Shown: positions 1-9,353 of the stretch, piece after piece
Layout of the letters: the number at the start of each line of letters is the position of its first letter
Position numbering within the stretch: position 1 is the stretch's first letter
The notes under the pieces: model-generated
Told to the model about the DNA's origin: nothing
Seen by the model: only the letters and a program-made list of their open reading frames with translations
Databases searched by the model: none
Origin: Bacteroidota bacterium
GTDB taxonomy: Bacteria > Bacteroidota > Bacteroidia > Bacteroidales > UBA4417
Reading direction: 5' to 3'
DNA: 55,663 bases
Assembly (NCBI GenBank): GCA_022711175.1
Contig: JAKLFM010000017.1
Coordinates: 1-55,663, forward strand
Translations under genes and position numbers: made by a program

Positions 1-1834
1 TTGGGAAGTACCCCCATTTCTGCTGGTATTTTGAGCTGCCGTCAGCACGCATGGTACCGTAAACAAGGTATTTGCCATCGAAATTATAGGCTAACCTGCC
101 GAAATAGGACATACCGTAAAGCCTGCTTCCATCGTCAGATGCTGCATCAATGAGATCAGTAGTGGAAAGGCCGATATACCACGATTGTTCATTACCCGTG
201 GGAAAAACTTCGCCCCTGCCTGCTAATTTCTGAAAGCCTTCATCTTTATAAGATGTACCTGCCATAAGGGTAAAATTGTGTTTGCTGAAACTCTTGGTCA
301 GTGTTGCTACATTATCCCAGATGCGGTTGTTGTATAAAGTGAAAATCTTGGAAAGGTCTGCCGTCTGGTTCTGGAAATTATTACTGCTATAAAAAGGAAG
401 ATTTACGGATCTTTCCTCTACCGAAGTAACACTATTGTTATAGGTTGACTTGAATGTAAGAAGTTTCGGTATCAGGTTAAATTCCATATAAAAATTTGCC
501 AGCATCTTCTTGATCTTCTGGCGGTTGTTATATGTATCCATTGAGGGAAGAGGATTTTGTCCTGATCTGTAACCCAGATCGGTAGCATCGGAATAGTATT
601 CGGGCCAGGCATCGGTATTTTGTTCATCGTAAACCGGCATGATGGGAACGGCAAAATAGGCATCGTTCCAGGCGTTGGAGGCATCGGCGTGTTTTAATGC
701 ATCGCTGTAAATCAGGTTCCCGCCAACAGTAAGCCAATTGGTGGCTTTTACATCAACTTTTGCACGGAGATTAAGCCTGCTGTAATCATTCTTCATCTTC
801 ATAATGCCTTGCTGGTAGAAATAGTTCATGCCGAGGGAGTATTTTGCCTTTTCTGTACCGCCATCAAAGTTGAGGCTGTGGTTCGAGATCAGAGCCGGGC
901 GAAGGATTTCGGCATACCAGTCGGTATTAACATCCGGTACATTCGGGTTTATGCGGCTGCGGCCGTAACGTTGCATGGCATTGAGGATAAAGGATTCTTC
1001 GGCTGCAGAGCCCGATTCCATGGCCATGGCCGTAAATTGTTCGGCATTCGCCATCTTCAGAACGTTTGCTGCAATCTGGTAGCCTGCATAACCATCATAG
1101 GTGATTTGAGTTTTCTGGTTGTAACTACCTGATTTGGTTTCGATCAGCACAACACCATTGGCAGCCCTCACACCATAAATGGCTGCTGCTGAAGCATCTT
1201 TCAAAACCGAAATGGATGAAATATCCGAAGGATTTAAGAAGTCGATGTTGTCGTAAAACATACCATCCACAACATACAGGGGAGCTTCGTTTGCTGATCC
1301 GGGATATGACCCTACACCGCGCACCCTTATGGTAGAAGAACTTCCGGGAGTGCCGTCAGAAATGACCTGCAAACCGGCGACCTTACCTTGCAGTGCCTGC
1401 ATGGGTTGCGAAGCCGGGGTCTTGAGCAGGTCTTCCGATTTTACTGTTGTAATGGATGAGGTAAGGTCCTTCACCTTACTGGTACCATAACCAACAACCA
1501 CCACTTCGTCGAGGGTGGTTTTCTTGGTCTGAAGCTCAATATTGATCACATTTTGAGCTCCAATGGCAACTTCGGTGCTTTCGTAACCGATAAACGATAC
1601 AACCAGTATGTTGTCAGTTGGTGCGATACCAATCGAAAACTTACCGTTGATGTCGGTCGAAGCGCCTTTGGTAGTGCCTTTTACCAGCACCGAAGCGCCC
1701 GGTAAGGTTTCCTTGGTGAGGCCATCGGTAACGGTTCCCGTAATGGTTCTCACCTGCGCCATGGCAACCGTGCTGAACAACAGCAGCATCATTGCCATAC
1801 ACGTTTTAGTGCAGTTGGTTAATAACTGTTTCAT
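1..1834 (-). CDS. SusC/RagA-family TonB-linked outer membrane receptor (partial, 3' end outside window)
   Basis: This is the N-terminal ~611 residues of an outer-membrane receptor for TonB-driven uptake, usually of glycans or peptides. The translation starts MKQLLTNCTK with a hydrophobic signal segment ending AMAQ. A carboxypeptidase-regulatory-like domain follows (about residues 25-110, containing GASVLVKGTTKGASTD), then the SusC signature region LDEVVVVGYG and a plug domain with IRVRG, PLYVVDG and IYGVRAANGV. The barrel part includes RADGSSKYQ near the window edge. The reading frame is open to base 1, so the gene is truncated only by the window. The usual SusD partner would lie further downstream (below base 1) and cannot be seen. 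The family call is very secure; the substrate is unknown. Confidence 0.95.
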   Translation of the reverse strand, partial: MKQLLTNCTKTCMAMMLLLFSTVAMAQVRTITGTVTDGLTKETLPGASVLVKGTTKGASTDINGKFSIGIAPTDNILVVSFIGYESTEVAIGAQNVINIELQTKKTTLDEVVVVGYGTSKVKDLTSSITTVKSEDLLKTPASQPMQALQGKVAGLQVISDGTPGSSSTIRVRGVGSYPGSANEAPLYVVDGMFYDNIDFLNPSDISSISVLKDASAAAIYGVRAANGVVLIETKSGSYNQKTQITYDGYAGYQIAANVLKMANAEQFTAMAMESGSAAEESFILNAMQRYGRSRINPNVPDVNTDWYAEILRPALISNHSLNFDGGTEKAKYSLGMNYFYQQGIMKMKNDYSRLNLRAKVDVKATNWLTVGGNLIYSDALKHADASNAWNDAYFAVPIMPVYDEQNTDAWPEYYSDATDLGYRSGQNPLPSMDTYNNRQKIKKMLANFYMEFNLIPKLLTFKSTYNNSVTSVEERSVNLPFYSSNNFQNQTADLSKIFTLYNNRIWDNVATLTKSFSKHNFTLMAGTSYKDEGFQKLAGRGEVFPTGNEQSWYIGLSTTDLIDAASDDGSRLYGMSYFGRLAYNFDGKYLVYGTMRADGSSKYQQKWGYFP

Positions 1835-2210
1835 AATTGTTTGATTAGGTTAGTGTTGGTTATTTATGACAAAATGATATACTGATTATAGAGCTGATTG
1901 GACTTTTTAAAGATACAAAAAAAAGGCAAGAAATGCGAAATGCTTTATATATTACCCCATCATGAATACTTCAATACAATGAGATGGAAAATGCCAGGTT
2001 GCTCATTGGTACTTCAATCGTAGCTTGAAAGAAGTTAAATAATTATTAATCAAACCAGTAACAACATCAAAATATTCAGCACACCCGATTATTTATTTAT
2101 GTATGAGCATGCGATAAAATGGAAAGTGTGAGGCAAACCGCAGAAAGGTTGGTTTGTTTTCAGCGTAAAAACTTCATAAACAAATTACCTGCCGAAAGGA
2201 ACAGAGCTTT
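1835..2210. other. Intergenic region upstream of the SusC gene
   Basis: No gene is supported here. It separates the SusC gene start from the 3' end of the propeller regulator, both on the minus strand. A TATCTTTA box on the minus strand at 1915-1908 resembles the Bacteroidota -7 element and lies about 75 bases before the SusC ATG. No clear -33 TTTG partner is visible, so this promoter assignment is weak. The A-rich stretch at about 1916-1926 has no hairpin beside it. Confidence 0.5.
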
Positions 2211-5069
2211 TCAGAATTGAAGGATAAACTCCACCAGATTCTCGTCAGATGAAAGAGAAAGGCGCTTGCGAAGGCGATACCTTCTGATTTCTATTCCGCG
2301 GGTGCTTATATTCAACAGCGGTGCAATCTCTTTTGAGGACAGGTTTAACCGCAGGTAGGCACAAAGCTTTAAATCGCTGGGAGTGAGATCCGGGTACGAA
2401 GTTTTAAGCCTTTTGAAAAAGTTTTCGTGAGCCTGGTCAAACAAAGCTTCAAAGGTTTTCCAGTCGTTATCGCTCGAAATATTACGATTGATCAATGAAC
2501 TGATGCGGTCGAAATAGCGCAGGGGATATCGGTTTCCGAGGGCTTCCTTTTGTTTCTCCAGTTCGTTTTTAATTTCGATAAGCAGCTCATTCTTTTTCAG
2601 GATTGCAGCGGTGGCGTCAGCAAGCTGAATGTTCTTATGCGAAATCTGGGTTTCGAGGTTCTGATTTTGAAGCGTTATGATTTCCTGTTCAGCGGTTTGC
2701 TTTTCAATAAGCGTTTTTGCAAGCGATTCCTGCCGCATCCTTTCATGCTGGCGTTTTATCCGCTTGCGGTAATAATACTGGCTTATAAGAATGGCTGCCA
2801 TCAATGCCAATCCATACATAATAAATGCCATGATACTCCCGTACCAGTAAGGTTTAATGGTGAACCGGAAGGTTAAAGGCTCCGAAACATTACCCGATGG
2901 CAACAGCGACCTAACCATAAAGGTATAATCGCCTTTCGGCAAACGGGTATAACTCACCATGTTGCTGCCCGACCAGTCACTCCAGGCAGTATCAATCTCA
3001 TTAAGTTTATACTGATATAGGAGTCTTTCGAGTGGGTATCCTCCCGGCCTGAATGAAAAGGAAATATTGTTAAAAGCGTGGCTGATACTGATCGTACTTT
3101 TTGCCGGATCAATTGTAAGCAAGTCTCCCGAAGCATTCAGGGCAACGATATCGCGGAATACCAGTTTTAACCCCGTATCAGGCTTTGTATTGATTTTTGA
3201 CAGGTGCACTATCGCAAAGCCATTGTCGAGGCAAATAAGTGTTTCATCATCATTCAGCACTACAACGTTTTCTGAATTTTCCACCATACTTACCTCGTAT
3301 TCATCGAGTCGCAGCCTGTAAATCATGCCGGCTCTGCCGGTTTTGACTTCGAAGAGGGCAAGGTCATTTTTATTGATAAACCAGTACTTGTTCTCACCTG
3401 CAGGAACTATGCGAACTGCTGCTGCAAACTCCTGCAATTGGTCGTTCATCGCTGTAAACGGAATAATCTTCGATTGCAGGTCATCCCAGGTATAAAGTCT
3501 TTCACCTGTTGTAAATACCACCCTCGACTCGAGTTTATACACACCGATTTTGCTTTTCGCCGGAAAACCATCAATGCTGCTGAAGGTCTGAAGTTCGGTC
3601 ACGCTGTCAGCTTTAGCATTAAGCCTCAAACGGTAAAGGCCTCGCACAGCTTGTCCGATCCATATATTGCCCAGATGATCAGGTTCAATGGTGCTCGAAG
3701 GCTCAATAAATCCCTTTACAATATGACTAAATTGCCATATTTGGCCGGCTTTCTTAAAGATTACCAGCGAAGTGTAGGTGCTTTGGATCAGATAGTACTG
3801 TCCACTAAAGAAAAACTCCCGGGCAGCATAGCCGCCACCGATATCTGAAATTTTATTAAAGCGCCCGTTATCAATGATATACGTTCCGTTTGTATGACCA
3901 CAAAACAGCTGGCCGTCCAGGACATTAAGTTCCCAAACCTGCCCCTGCGAATTGGGAATGAATCCCGAGTTAACATATCGTTCGCCCGAACGAAAATACA
4001 TTGAAACCCCTCTGTTTGTCCCGATATAAAGCGTTTTTCCGTCCGAAGCAGCAGAATAGACTGAACCGGTGGGCATTTCTTCGTTCAGGTACAAGTCAAC
4101 AGGCCGGTCAAACTCAATTAAGTCAATACCTCGGTCGAGGCCAATCCATAAGTTTTTCTGATTATCGCAACAAAGCGCCAGTACCGTATTATCCTGTAAG
4201 GCCTTTTCGCTGTGCAGGTTATCAAGTAAATTACCTTTCATATCGAGGATCACGATCCCTTTAACAATTGTGCCGAAAACAATGGTTGAGTCCCTGATGA
4301 TCCCGTTATTGATCTGGTATTGTTTAAGTAATTCGTTGGCCGCTGATTCCCAAGGTACAATTGATTTGCCGTCAAACCGAAACAACCCTGAAGATGTAGT
4401 GCCTATGAGGTAAGTATTGTCGTTCAACGATAAAATGGTTTTTACCTCGCACCCTGCCATTTTTTCGCCATCAGGAATTGCCACCAATCCATCGTTAATA
4501 ATTTCAAACAGGCTGCCGTTGACGGTTTGAACAAACATCCTGTTGGCAGCTTTAAGCAGAAAAACAATGTTTCCTTTCAAAGGAATAGGTTTTACTGATT
4601 TATGGTCGTAAACAAACAGAGAGGAAAAACTTTGAAAATAAATTTTGCCATTTAACTCGACAATTTTCCATATTTCCTCGTTATGAAAATTGTAATTATG
4701 TAAAAGCGGTTTGAGTGTATGATAAACCAGTTGCCCGTTTTTTTCATAGTCCCAATACCCGAATTCTTCGTACGAGCCTGAATAAATTTTTCGGTCACGG
4801 GCAATCATCACTGATCTCACAACCAGTTGTCCGGGCATTTGGTATAATTTCCATCGTATGCCGTCGTAAACAAGCAAGCCGTTGTTGTTGCCTGCGTAAA
4901 CATATCCCCGGTTGTCAATATCGAGTGACCAGTTTTGATTGCCGGCTTTATAATCTTTACGGCTGAAATGCGTCACAAGGTGTGAAACCTGCGCTGTGGC
5001 GCCGAACTGAAGCATGATCAGCAGGGCAACAGAAAGGCGGAGTTTCGTGTTACTTAACTTTTGAAGCAT
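2211..5069 (-). CDS. Propeller/Y_Y_Y sensor with transmembrane segment and LuxR-like HTH output
   Basis: This is a one-protein signal transducer of the kind that controls polysaccharide or envelope genes in Bacteroidota. Coordinates start at the internal ATG at 5069, which gives a clean signal peptide (MLQKLSNTKLRLSV... to ATAQ); an upstream in-frame ATG at 5102 is possible. The order is: periplasmic two-component-propeller repeats (roughly residues 30-640, with motifs such as LWIGLDRGID and NIWIGQAVRGLYR), a Y_Y_Y-type beta domain (about 670-740, ending LPKGDYTFMVRS), one membrane helix (about 740-765), a Gln/Glu-rich coiled coil, and a C-terminal helix-turn-helix (LTPSDLKLCAYLRLNLSSKE, then IAPLLNIS). 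No histidine kinase or receiver domain is present, so output must be by direct DNA binding from the membrane. It may be co-transcribed with the two genes upstream. The SusC gene lies next downstream and could be a target (inference). Confidence 0.88.
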   Translation of the reverse strand: MLQKLSNTKLRLSVALLIMLQFGATAQVSHLVTHFSRKDYKAGNQNWSLDIDNRGYVYAGNNNGLLVYDGIRWKLYQMPGQLVVRSVMIARDRKIYSGSYEEFGYWDYEKNGQLVYHTLKPLLHNYNFHNEEIWKIVELNGKIYFQSFSSLFVYDHKSVKPIPLKGNIVFLLKAANRMFVQTVNGSLFEIINDGLVAIPDGEKMAGCEVKTILSLNDNTYLIGTTSSGLFRFDGKSIVPWESAANELLKQYQINNGIIRDSTIVFGTIVKGIVILDMKGNLLDNLHSEKALQDNTVLALCCDNQKNLWIGLDRGIDLIEFDRPVDLYLNEEMPTGSVYSAASDGKTLYIGTNRGVSMYFRSGERYVNSGFIPNSQGQVWELNVLDGQLFCGHTNGTYIIDNGRFNKISDIGGGYAAREFFFSGQYYLIQSTYTSLVIFKKAGQIWQFSHIVKGFIEPSSTIEPDHLGNIWIGQAVRGLYRLRLNAKADSVTELQTFSSIDGFPAKSKIGVYKLESRVVFTTGERLYTWDDLQSKIIPFTAMNDQLQEFAAAVRIVPAGENKYWFINKNDLALFEVKTGRAGMIYRLRLDEYEVSMVENSENVVVLNDDETLICLDNGFAIVHLSKINTKPDTGLKLVFRDIVALNASGDLLTIDPAKSTISISHAFNNISFSFRPGGYPLERLLYQYKLNEIDTAWSDWSGSNMVSYTRLPKGDYTFMVRSLLPSGNVSEPLTFRFTIKPYWYGSIMAFIMYGLALMAAILISQYYYRKRIKRQHERMRQESLAKTLIEKQTAEQEIITLQNQNLETQISHKNIQLADATAAILKKNELLIEIKNELEKQKEALGNRYPLRYFDRISSLINRNISSDNDWKTFEALFDQAHENFFKRLKTSYPDLTPSDLKLCAYLRLNLSSKEIAPLLNISTRGIEIRRYRLRKRLSLSSDENLVEFILQF

Positions 5070-5142
5070 TTTCAAGCAGACACTTAATACGATAGCTGGC
5101 AAAAACAGGTTCTAAATTTACAATAATCTTAGATGAGAAGAT

Positions 5143-5640
5143 TTATTGATGGCATTGCTGATCAAATAAGCCAGGCAAAGAAAGCGATTTTTCATGTTTC
5201 AGTAACCATTCTTTCCGCCACAGCCCGCCGCCATAACCGGTAAGTTTGCCATTGGCGCCGATTACCCGATGGCACGGAACTATAATATTTACAGGGTTTT
5301 GGCCATTGGCATGGCCTACAGCCCTTACTGCGCCTGCATTTCCATGTTTCCTGGCAAGATCAATATACGAAATCGTTACTCCGTAAGGTATTTTCTGAAG
5401 CTCGTTCCATACTTTCAGTTGAAAATCAGTCCCTTTCAATTTCAGTGGCAGGTCAAAGACTCTGAGTTTTCCGTCGAAATATGCTTCAAACTGCGCTATA
5501 CAGTCCTGCAGGTACAGTGATACATGCGCTATTGCAGTTGGAGCATCGTTCAGGTATTTAACCGCTGTAATGCCCTCTTCGTTACCGTGGATCTCCATCC
5601 AGCCTATCGGTGACTTTAAATATGCAACCTCGTTTTCCAT
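5143..5640 (-). CDS. ogt: Methylated-DNA--[protein]-cysteine S-methyltransferase
   Basis: This suicide enzyme removes methyl groups from O6-methylguanine by transfer to its own cysteine. The active-site motif IIVPCHRVIG is intact, followed by the typical GYGGGLWRKEWLLKHE segment. The HTH-like DNA-binding part precedes it (LKVWNELQKIPYGVTISY, then RAVGHANGQNP). The length of 165 residues matches the Ogt/MGMT family without an Ada regulatory domain. It lies 22 bases after the metallophosphoesterase gene and about 75 bases before the regulator start at 5069, all on the minus strand. That spacing suggests a shared transcript, although the functions are unrelated. Confidence 0.95.
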   Translation of the reverse strand: MENEVAYLKSPIGWMEIHGNEEGITAVKYLNDAPTAIAHVSLYLQDCIAQFEAYFDGKLRVFDLPLKLKGTDFQLKVWNELQKIPYGVTISYIDLARKHGNAGAVRAVGHANGQNPVNIIVPCHRVIGANGKLTGYGGGLWRKEWLLKHEKSLSLPGLFDQQCHQ

Positions 5641-5662
5641 ATTGATTTAAGAGGAAGCCTGG

Positions 5663-6826
5663 TTAAATCTTATTGAAAGTTATCCTGAAAAAGACCACTT
5701 CGGGCCTGCTGCTAGTGCGCGCAGGCGGACCCCACCCTCCATAACCGGCTGAAACATAGAAAATGGAATTTCCAAGTTTCTTTAGTCCTACACTTACCTG
5801 GTACATCGCACCTGTAATGTAGTTGAGAGGCCACAGCTGCCCGTGGTGTGTGTGTCCCGAAAGCTGAAGGTCAACACCGGCGTTTGCTACCGAATCAAGG
5901 TCAAAAGGCTGATGGTCGAGCATAATAACAGGATGAGTAAAATCAACACCATCAAGTACTTCGGTAATATTTTTTCTCCTTTCATGGCCAAAACTCCCTT
6001 TGGTACGATCTTCTCTCCCGGCGAGGTAAAAACTACTGTCGATCAGTAGAGTGCTATCGTTCAACATTGTGATGCCATGTTCTTCGAGGTATTTTTTTGC
6101 CTTGTCGGCGCCGCCGATGTATTCGTGATTCCCGGTAATTGCATACACACCAAGCGGGGCAGTAATTTTCCTGAGTTCGCGCCCAAGGTCGAAACGCAAT
6201 ACAGGTGCAAGCTCTTCATCCACAAGGTCACCAGCAAACACAACCAGGTCAGGCTTGAGATTGTTGATGAGCGCGGCCATTCGCTTTGTCCGCCGCGGGC
6301 CAATGAGCACTCCCATGTGAACATCAGACGCCATTGCTATTGTGAGACATTTACGTTTGCCGGCATCTTTAGGGATATTGAGATCTATTGTCCTTATTTT
6401 CGGAGTAACTGCATTGATATAACCGGCAAGCATCACAAATGTGACAATTGCGATGACGGTGAGCATGACATACATTTTGAGTTTTACAGGATCAGCAGGT
6501 AAAAACCAGGGATACGAAGGAATTGCCATGTGAAGCAGCCGCAGCAGATCGATGGCAACAACTGCCAGGAAGAAATAGAACATAAATCCAAGCCAAAACG
6601 ACCCCACCCATGTGAAAAAGTCACTTACCGGCGAAAGCCAAACCCTTTCGAGAATACGGGCAACGATATACGATGATGCCAGAAATATAAATACCCATTT
6701 ATACCAGCCCCTTAATCCTGAATCAACCGGTAGGGCACGCCAGCCGCGTATAAAGATGTAGTAATTTATAAGTGCATAAACCAGTAGCACTATGCTGAAG
6801 AAAATGATGAAGGTTGTATTGCGCAT
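5663..6826 (-). CDS. Membrane-anchored calcineurin-like metallophosphoesterase
   Basis: This is a metal-dependent phosphoesterase of the YkuE/YaeI-like group. The N-terminal ~150 residues contain about four hydrophobic membrane segments (from FIIFFSIVLLVYALINYY onward). The catalytic domain then shows the metal-binding motifs DVHMG, GDLVDE, GNHEY and GHTHHGQ in order. The start is placed at the ATG at 6826, directly before the first membrane helix. An upstream in-frame ATG at 6877 would add 17 polar residues (MFDHNDKAFNQ...) but would sit only about 15 bases from a possible -7 box at 6892-6899. Close homologues often act on lipid headgroups at the membrane; the substrate here cannot be read from sequence. 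It is divergent from the YdeI-like gene. Confidence 0.88.
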   Translation of the reverse strand: MRNTTFIIFFSIVLLVYALINYYIFIRGWRALPVDSGLRGWYKWVFIFLASSYIVARILERVWLSPVSDFFTWVGSFWLGFMFYFFLAVVAIDLLRLLHMAIPSYPWFLPADPVKLKMYVMLTVIAIVTFVMLAGYINAVTPKIRTIDLNIPKDAGKRKCLTIAMASDVHMGVLIGPRRTKRMAALINNLKPDLVVFAGDLVDEELAPVLRFDLGRELRKITAPLGVYAITGNHEYIGGADKAKKYLEEHGITMLNDSTLLIDSSFYLAGREDRTKGSFGHERRKNITEVLDGVDFTHPVIMLDHQPFDLDSVANAGVDLQLSGHTHHGQLWPLNYITGAMYQVSVGLKKLGNSIFYVSAGYGGWGPPARTSSRPEVVFFRITFNKI

Positions 6827-6891
6827 GGAAAGCCCGATTTTATCCTGGTTGAAGGCTTTGTCGTTATGGTCGAACAAAGCAAATGAATGTG

Positions 6892-6899
6892 TAAATTTA
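6892..6899. promoter_or_regulatory. Symmetric TAAATTTA box between divergent genes
   Basis: TAAATTTA is its own reverse complement and resembles the TAnnTTTG -7 element on both strands. It lies 23 bases before the YdeI-like start and 66 bases before the preferred metallophosphoesterase start. It could serve as a shared divergent promoter core. No convincing -33 elements were seen. Confidence 0.3.
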
Positions 6900-6921
6900 C
6901 AGCATTAAAATTCGGTACAAA

Positions 6922-7542
6922 ATGGAAATCGAATCACTGTTAAAAAAGATGCATATTAAGCCTGGAAACAGGCTACTGTTGCTCAACAGTGATGCGGATT
7001 TCATTGATGCCGTTCAAAAAAGCAACCTGCTGATTGTTGAAACCAGACTTTCATCAGGCGACTATGATGCAGTGTTACTTTATGTAAACAACAGTGTTGA
7101 ACTTCAAAAGTTTGTCACAATAGCACTGAAAGCTGTTTTGCCTTCCACAGCTTTTTGGGTTGCCTATCCAAAAGGTTCATCGGGAGCGAAGACTGATATC
7201 ACACGCGATAAAGGATGGGAGCCCATTACCGGTAAAGGTTTTATCCCGGTAAGCCAGGTTTCGGTGGATGAGAAATGGTCGGTACTCAGGTTCAAGCCTG
7301 AATCACAGGTAAAAAAAATCACAAGAGGCAATACAACTGGCAATCAGAAAGAACTAGTGATACCGGCTGATTTCCTCGAAACACTCACAACGAACCATCT
7401 CCTGATCGCTTTCGAAAAAATGGCTTTTACACATCGTAAAGAATACATCCGGTGGATAGAAGAAGCAAAAAAAGAAGAAACGCGCTGCCGGCGGATTAGC
7501 AAAGCCGCCGAGATGATCTCACAAAATAAAAAACTCTCTTAA
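6922..7542 (+). CDS. YdeI/OmpD-associated-like protein
   Basis: This 206-residue soluble protein has no signal peptide. Residues 1-120 resemble the DUF3052-type fold (LLKKMHIKPGNRLLLLNSDA, then VDEKWSVLRFKPE). The C-terminal part (about 140-206) carries the YdeI/OmpD-associated signature: IPADFLETL, AFEKMAFTHRKEYIRWIEEA and ETRCRRISKAAEMI. Such proteins are often annotated as possible bacteriocin-protection proteins, but biochemical roles are poorly defined. The gene is divergent from the metallophosphoesterase and followed 21 bases later by the T9SS cargo gene on the same strand. Confidence 0.75.
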   Translation: MEIESLLKKMHIKPGNRLLLLNSDADFIDAVQKSNLLIVETRLSSGDYDAVLLYVNNSVELQKFVTIALKAVLPSTAFWVAYPKGSSGAKTDITRDKGWEPITGKGFIPVSQVSVDEKWSVLRFKPESQVKKITRGNTTGNQKELVIPADFLETLTTNHLLIAFEKMAFTHRKEYIRWIEEAKKEETRCRRISKAAEMISQNKKLS

Positions 7543-7563
7543 TCCCTTGAATTACACTCAACA

Positions 7564-8754
7564 ATGAAATCAATACTTACACACTTCCTTTCTGCCTTTG
7601 CCTTCTTTTTCATTACCCTGAGCTCTCCCGGGCAAACCGTGATCTATCATCAGGCTTTCGAAGATACAGCCAATCTTTTTAAAAGTTATGTGCTTTACGA
7701 AGGCGATCATGGCATCCCGGCTTCAACGAGCATGTCGTCGCTGGCCGATAGTGCCTGGGTGGTACGCAGCGTCCCGGGGCTTAACACGCATGCCGCAGTT
7801 GCTACTTCGGATTATAATCCTGATGTTCAGGCTAACGATTGGTTCATCACACCGGCCATTCAACTGGGTAAGGATTCGAAACTCAGGTTTAAGGCTTCCG
7901 CTTTGCAGGCAAATCCTGCCGATATTTACTCGGTTTATATCTCTACCTCGCAGCAGGATGTGAACAGTTGCCTGTTCAACGCTCCGCTTGCCACTTTTGA
8001 AGGCGAAAAAGCAGGTGAATGGACTGAACACACCATCAGTCTTGCTGATGCCGGCTTTGCATCGCAGCAGGTTTATCTCGGCTTTAGGCTGCATACCCTC
8101 AACGGGGGCAACAATCTTTTTATAGATGACATTTCGGTGCTCGACGATTCGGCCACAAGCCTTGTTTCGCTCACTTTCAGCGTAAATATGGGCGTATGGA
8201 TGAAAGAAGGGAAGTTTTATCCTTCTATGGATTCGATTGATATTGTAGGAAATTTTAATAACTGGACCAGTGGCGAATACCTGCTCGATATGCAACCACC
8301 CAACGATTCTGTATATTCTATCACCATACCGGGCTTTTATGTTGGGCAGCACCTTGAATTCAAATTCAGGATAAATTGCAGCTGGGCCGATACTTTGGTG
8401 GAGTTTCCTTACGGACAGCCAAACCGCGTCTGGAACATTGAACAGGGGAAGTACACATATTCATGCTATTACAACGACGAAGGAATCACATACGGCATCA
8501 AAGAGCGGGAAAAACTCATGAAAAGTGTGAAGGCATTTCCGAACCCGGTAACTGATGTGCTATCAGTAATAATACCATCCGAAATCGAACGAATCTCAGT
8601 GATGGATATGAATGGTAAAAGAGTGGCCGAATTACATACCGGGACCGCTGAAATTTTAAAATTGAACCTTACCGGTTTTCACAACGGAAATTACCTCATA
8701 CTCTTTTATGCTGAAAACGGCTTTGTTGGCAGCCGCAAAATTGTGAAGCGATAA
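7564..8754 (+). CDS. Choice-of-anchor J / T9SS-sorted secreted protein
   Basis: This 396-residue protein appears to be exported by Sec and then the type IX system. A signal peptide (FLSAFAFFFITLSSPGQT) is followed by a choice-of-anchor/cleaved-adhesin type beta-sandwich (about residues 25-195: YHQAFEDT, DWFITPAIQLG, NLFIDDISVLD). Next is a starch-binding/CBM48-like sandwich (about 205-300: IDIVGNFNNWTSGEYLLDMQ). The C-terminal sorting domain (about 322-396) begins VKAFPNPVTDVL and ends GSRKIVKR. No catalytic motif is seen. It is likely an adhesin or carbohydrate-binding surface protein; the ligand is unknown. Confidence 0.85.
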   Translation: MKSILTHFLSAFAFFFITLSSPGQTVIYHQAFEDTANLFKSYVLYEGDHGIPASTSMSSLADSAWVVRSVPGLNTHAAVATSDYNPDVQANDWFITPAIQLGKDSKLRFKASALQANPADIYSVYISTSQQDVNSCLFNAPLATFEGEKAGEWTEHTISLADAGFASQQVYLGFRLHTLNGGNNLFIDDISVLDDSATSLVSLTFSVNMGVWMKEGKFYPSMDSIDIVGNFNNWTSGEYLLDMQPPNDSVYSITIPGFYVGQHLEFKFRINCSWADTLVEFPYGQPNRVWNIEQGKYTYSCYYNDEGITYGIKEREKLMKSVKAFPNPVTDVLSVIIPSEIERISVMDMNGKRVAELHTGTAEILKLNLTGFHNGNYLILFYAENGFVGSRKIVKR

Positions 8755-8773
8755 TTTATAACCTGCTGATACT

Positions 8774-9235
8774 TCAGAAATCTTTCATCCACTCGTACGT
8801 GGCGTAATGCGCACCATTCATGCCGGCGTTTTCGTAAACCTTCAGCGCCCGCTGGTTCGATTTGTCAACATATAACCTTATACCAGCCACTCCGGCATCT
8901 TCCAGAACCTGCATTTTTATGTATTCATACAATTTTGCAAAAACGCCATGCCTGCGGTAGGCCGGCACTACGTAAACCGACTGAATCCAGTAAATCAGTG
9001 CATTGCGCCAGTCGCTCCATTCGTAAGTGATAAGCAACGAAGCAATCACCTCACCATTGGTTTCGGCAACGTAATAACAGCCTTTTGAAGCGTCGTTAAA
9101 CACAGCACGCACCCCGTTTCCAACAGTTTGCTGATTCAGATGCAGTTTCTCTGTTTCCATGGCCATAGCCACCTGGAAGTTGGCAATTGTTTGTGCATCA
9201 GTTACGAGAGCCTTTCTGATGATGAGGTTATTCAT
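8774..9235 (-). CDS. GNAT-family N-acetyltransferase
   Basis: This is a single-domain acetyl-CoA-dependent acetyltransferase of about 153 residues, starting MNNLIIRKALVTDAQ at the ATG at 9235. An upstream in-frame start at 9274 would add a 13-residue unconserved-looking tail and is not favoured. Motif A is recognisable as SVYVVPAYRRHGVFAKLYEY, followed by the family's C-terminal strand and helix (GIRLYVDKSNQRALKVYENA). The substrate is not predictable. It is divergent from the amidophosphoribosyltransferase gene and convergent with the T9SS cargo gene, 19 bases away. Confidence 0.9.
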   Translation of the reverse strand: MNNLIIRKALVTDAQTIANFQVAMAMETEKLHLNQQTVGNGVRAVFNDASKGCYYVAETNGEVIASLLITYEWSDWRNALIYWIQSVYVVPAYRRHGVFAKLYEYIKMQVLEDAGVAGIRLYVDKSNQRALKVYENAGMNGAHYATYEWMKDF

Positions 9236-9294
9236 GGAGGTATTGTCGTGATTATACTTTAGTGCGAGTACCATGTATGCTTATTAGAAATGCT

Positions 9295-9302
9295 TACTTT
9301 TG
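9295..9302 (+). promoter_or_regulatory. -7 promoter box of the amidophosphoribosyltransferase gene
   Basis: TACTTTTG matches the Bacteroidota TAnnTTTG -7 consensus. Transcription would start near 9308. This rules against the in-frame TTG at 9300 as the translation start and supports the ATG at 9354. Confidence 0.65.
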
Positions 9303-9353
9303 CACTTCTTTTCACAGCTGCCAAAAGTAGCAAAAACCTTAAAAATCGCTTCG

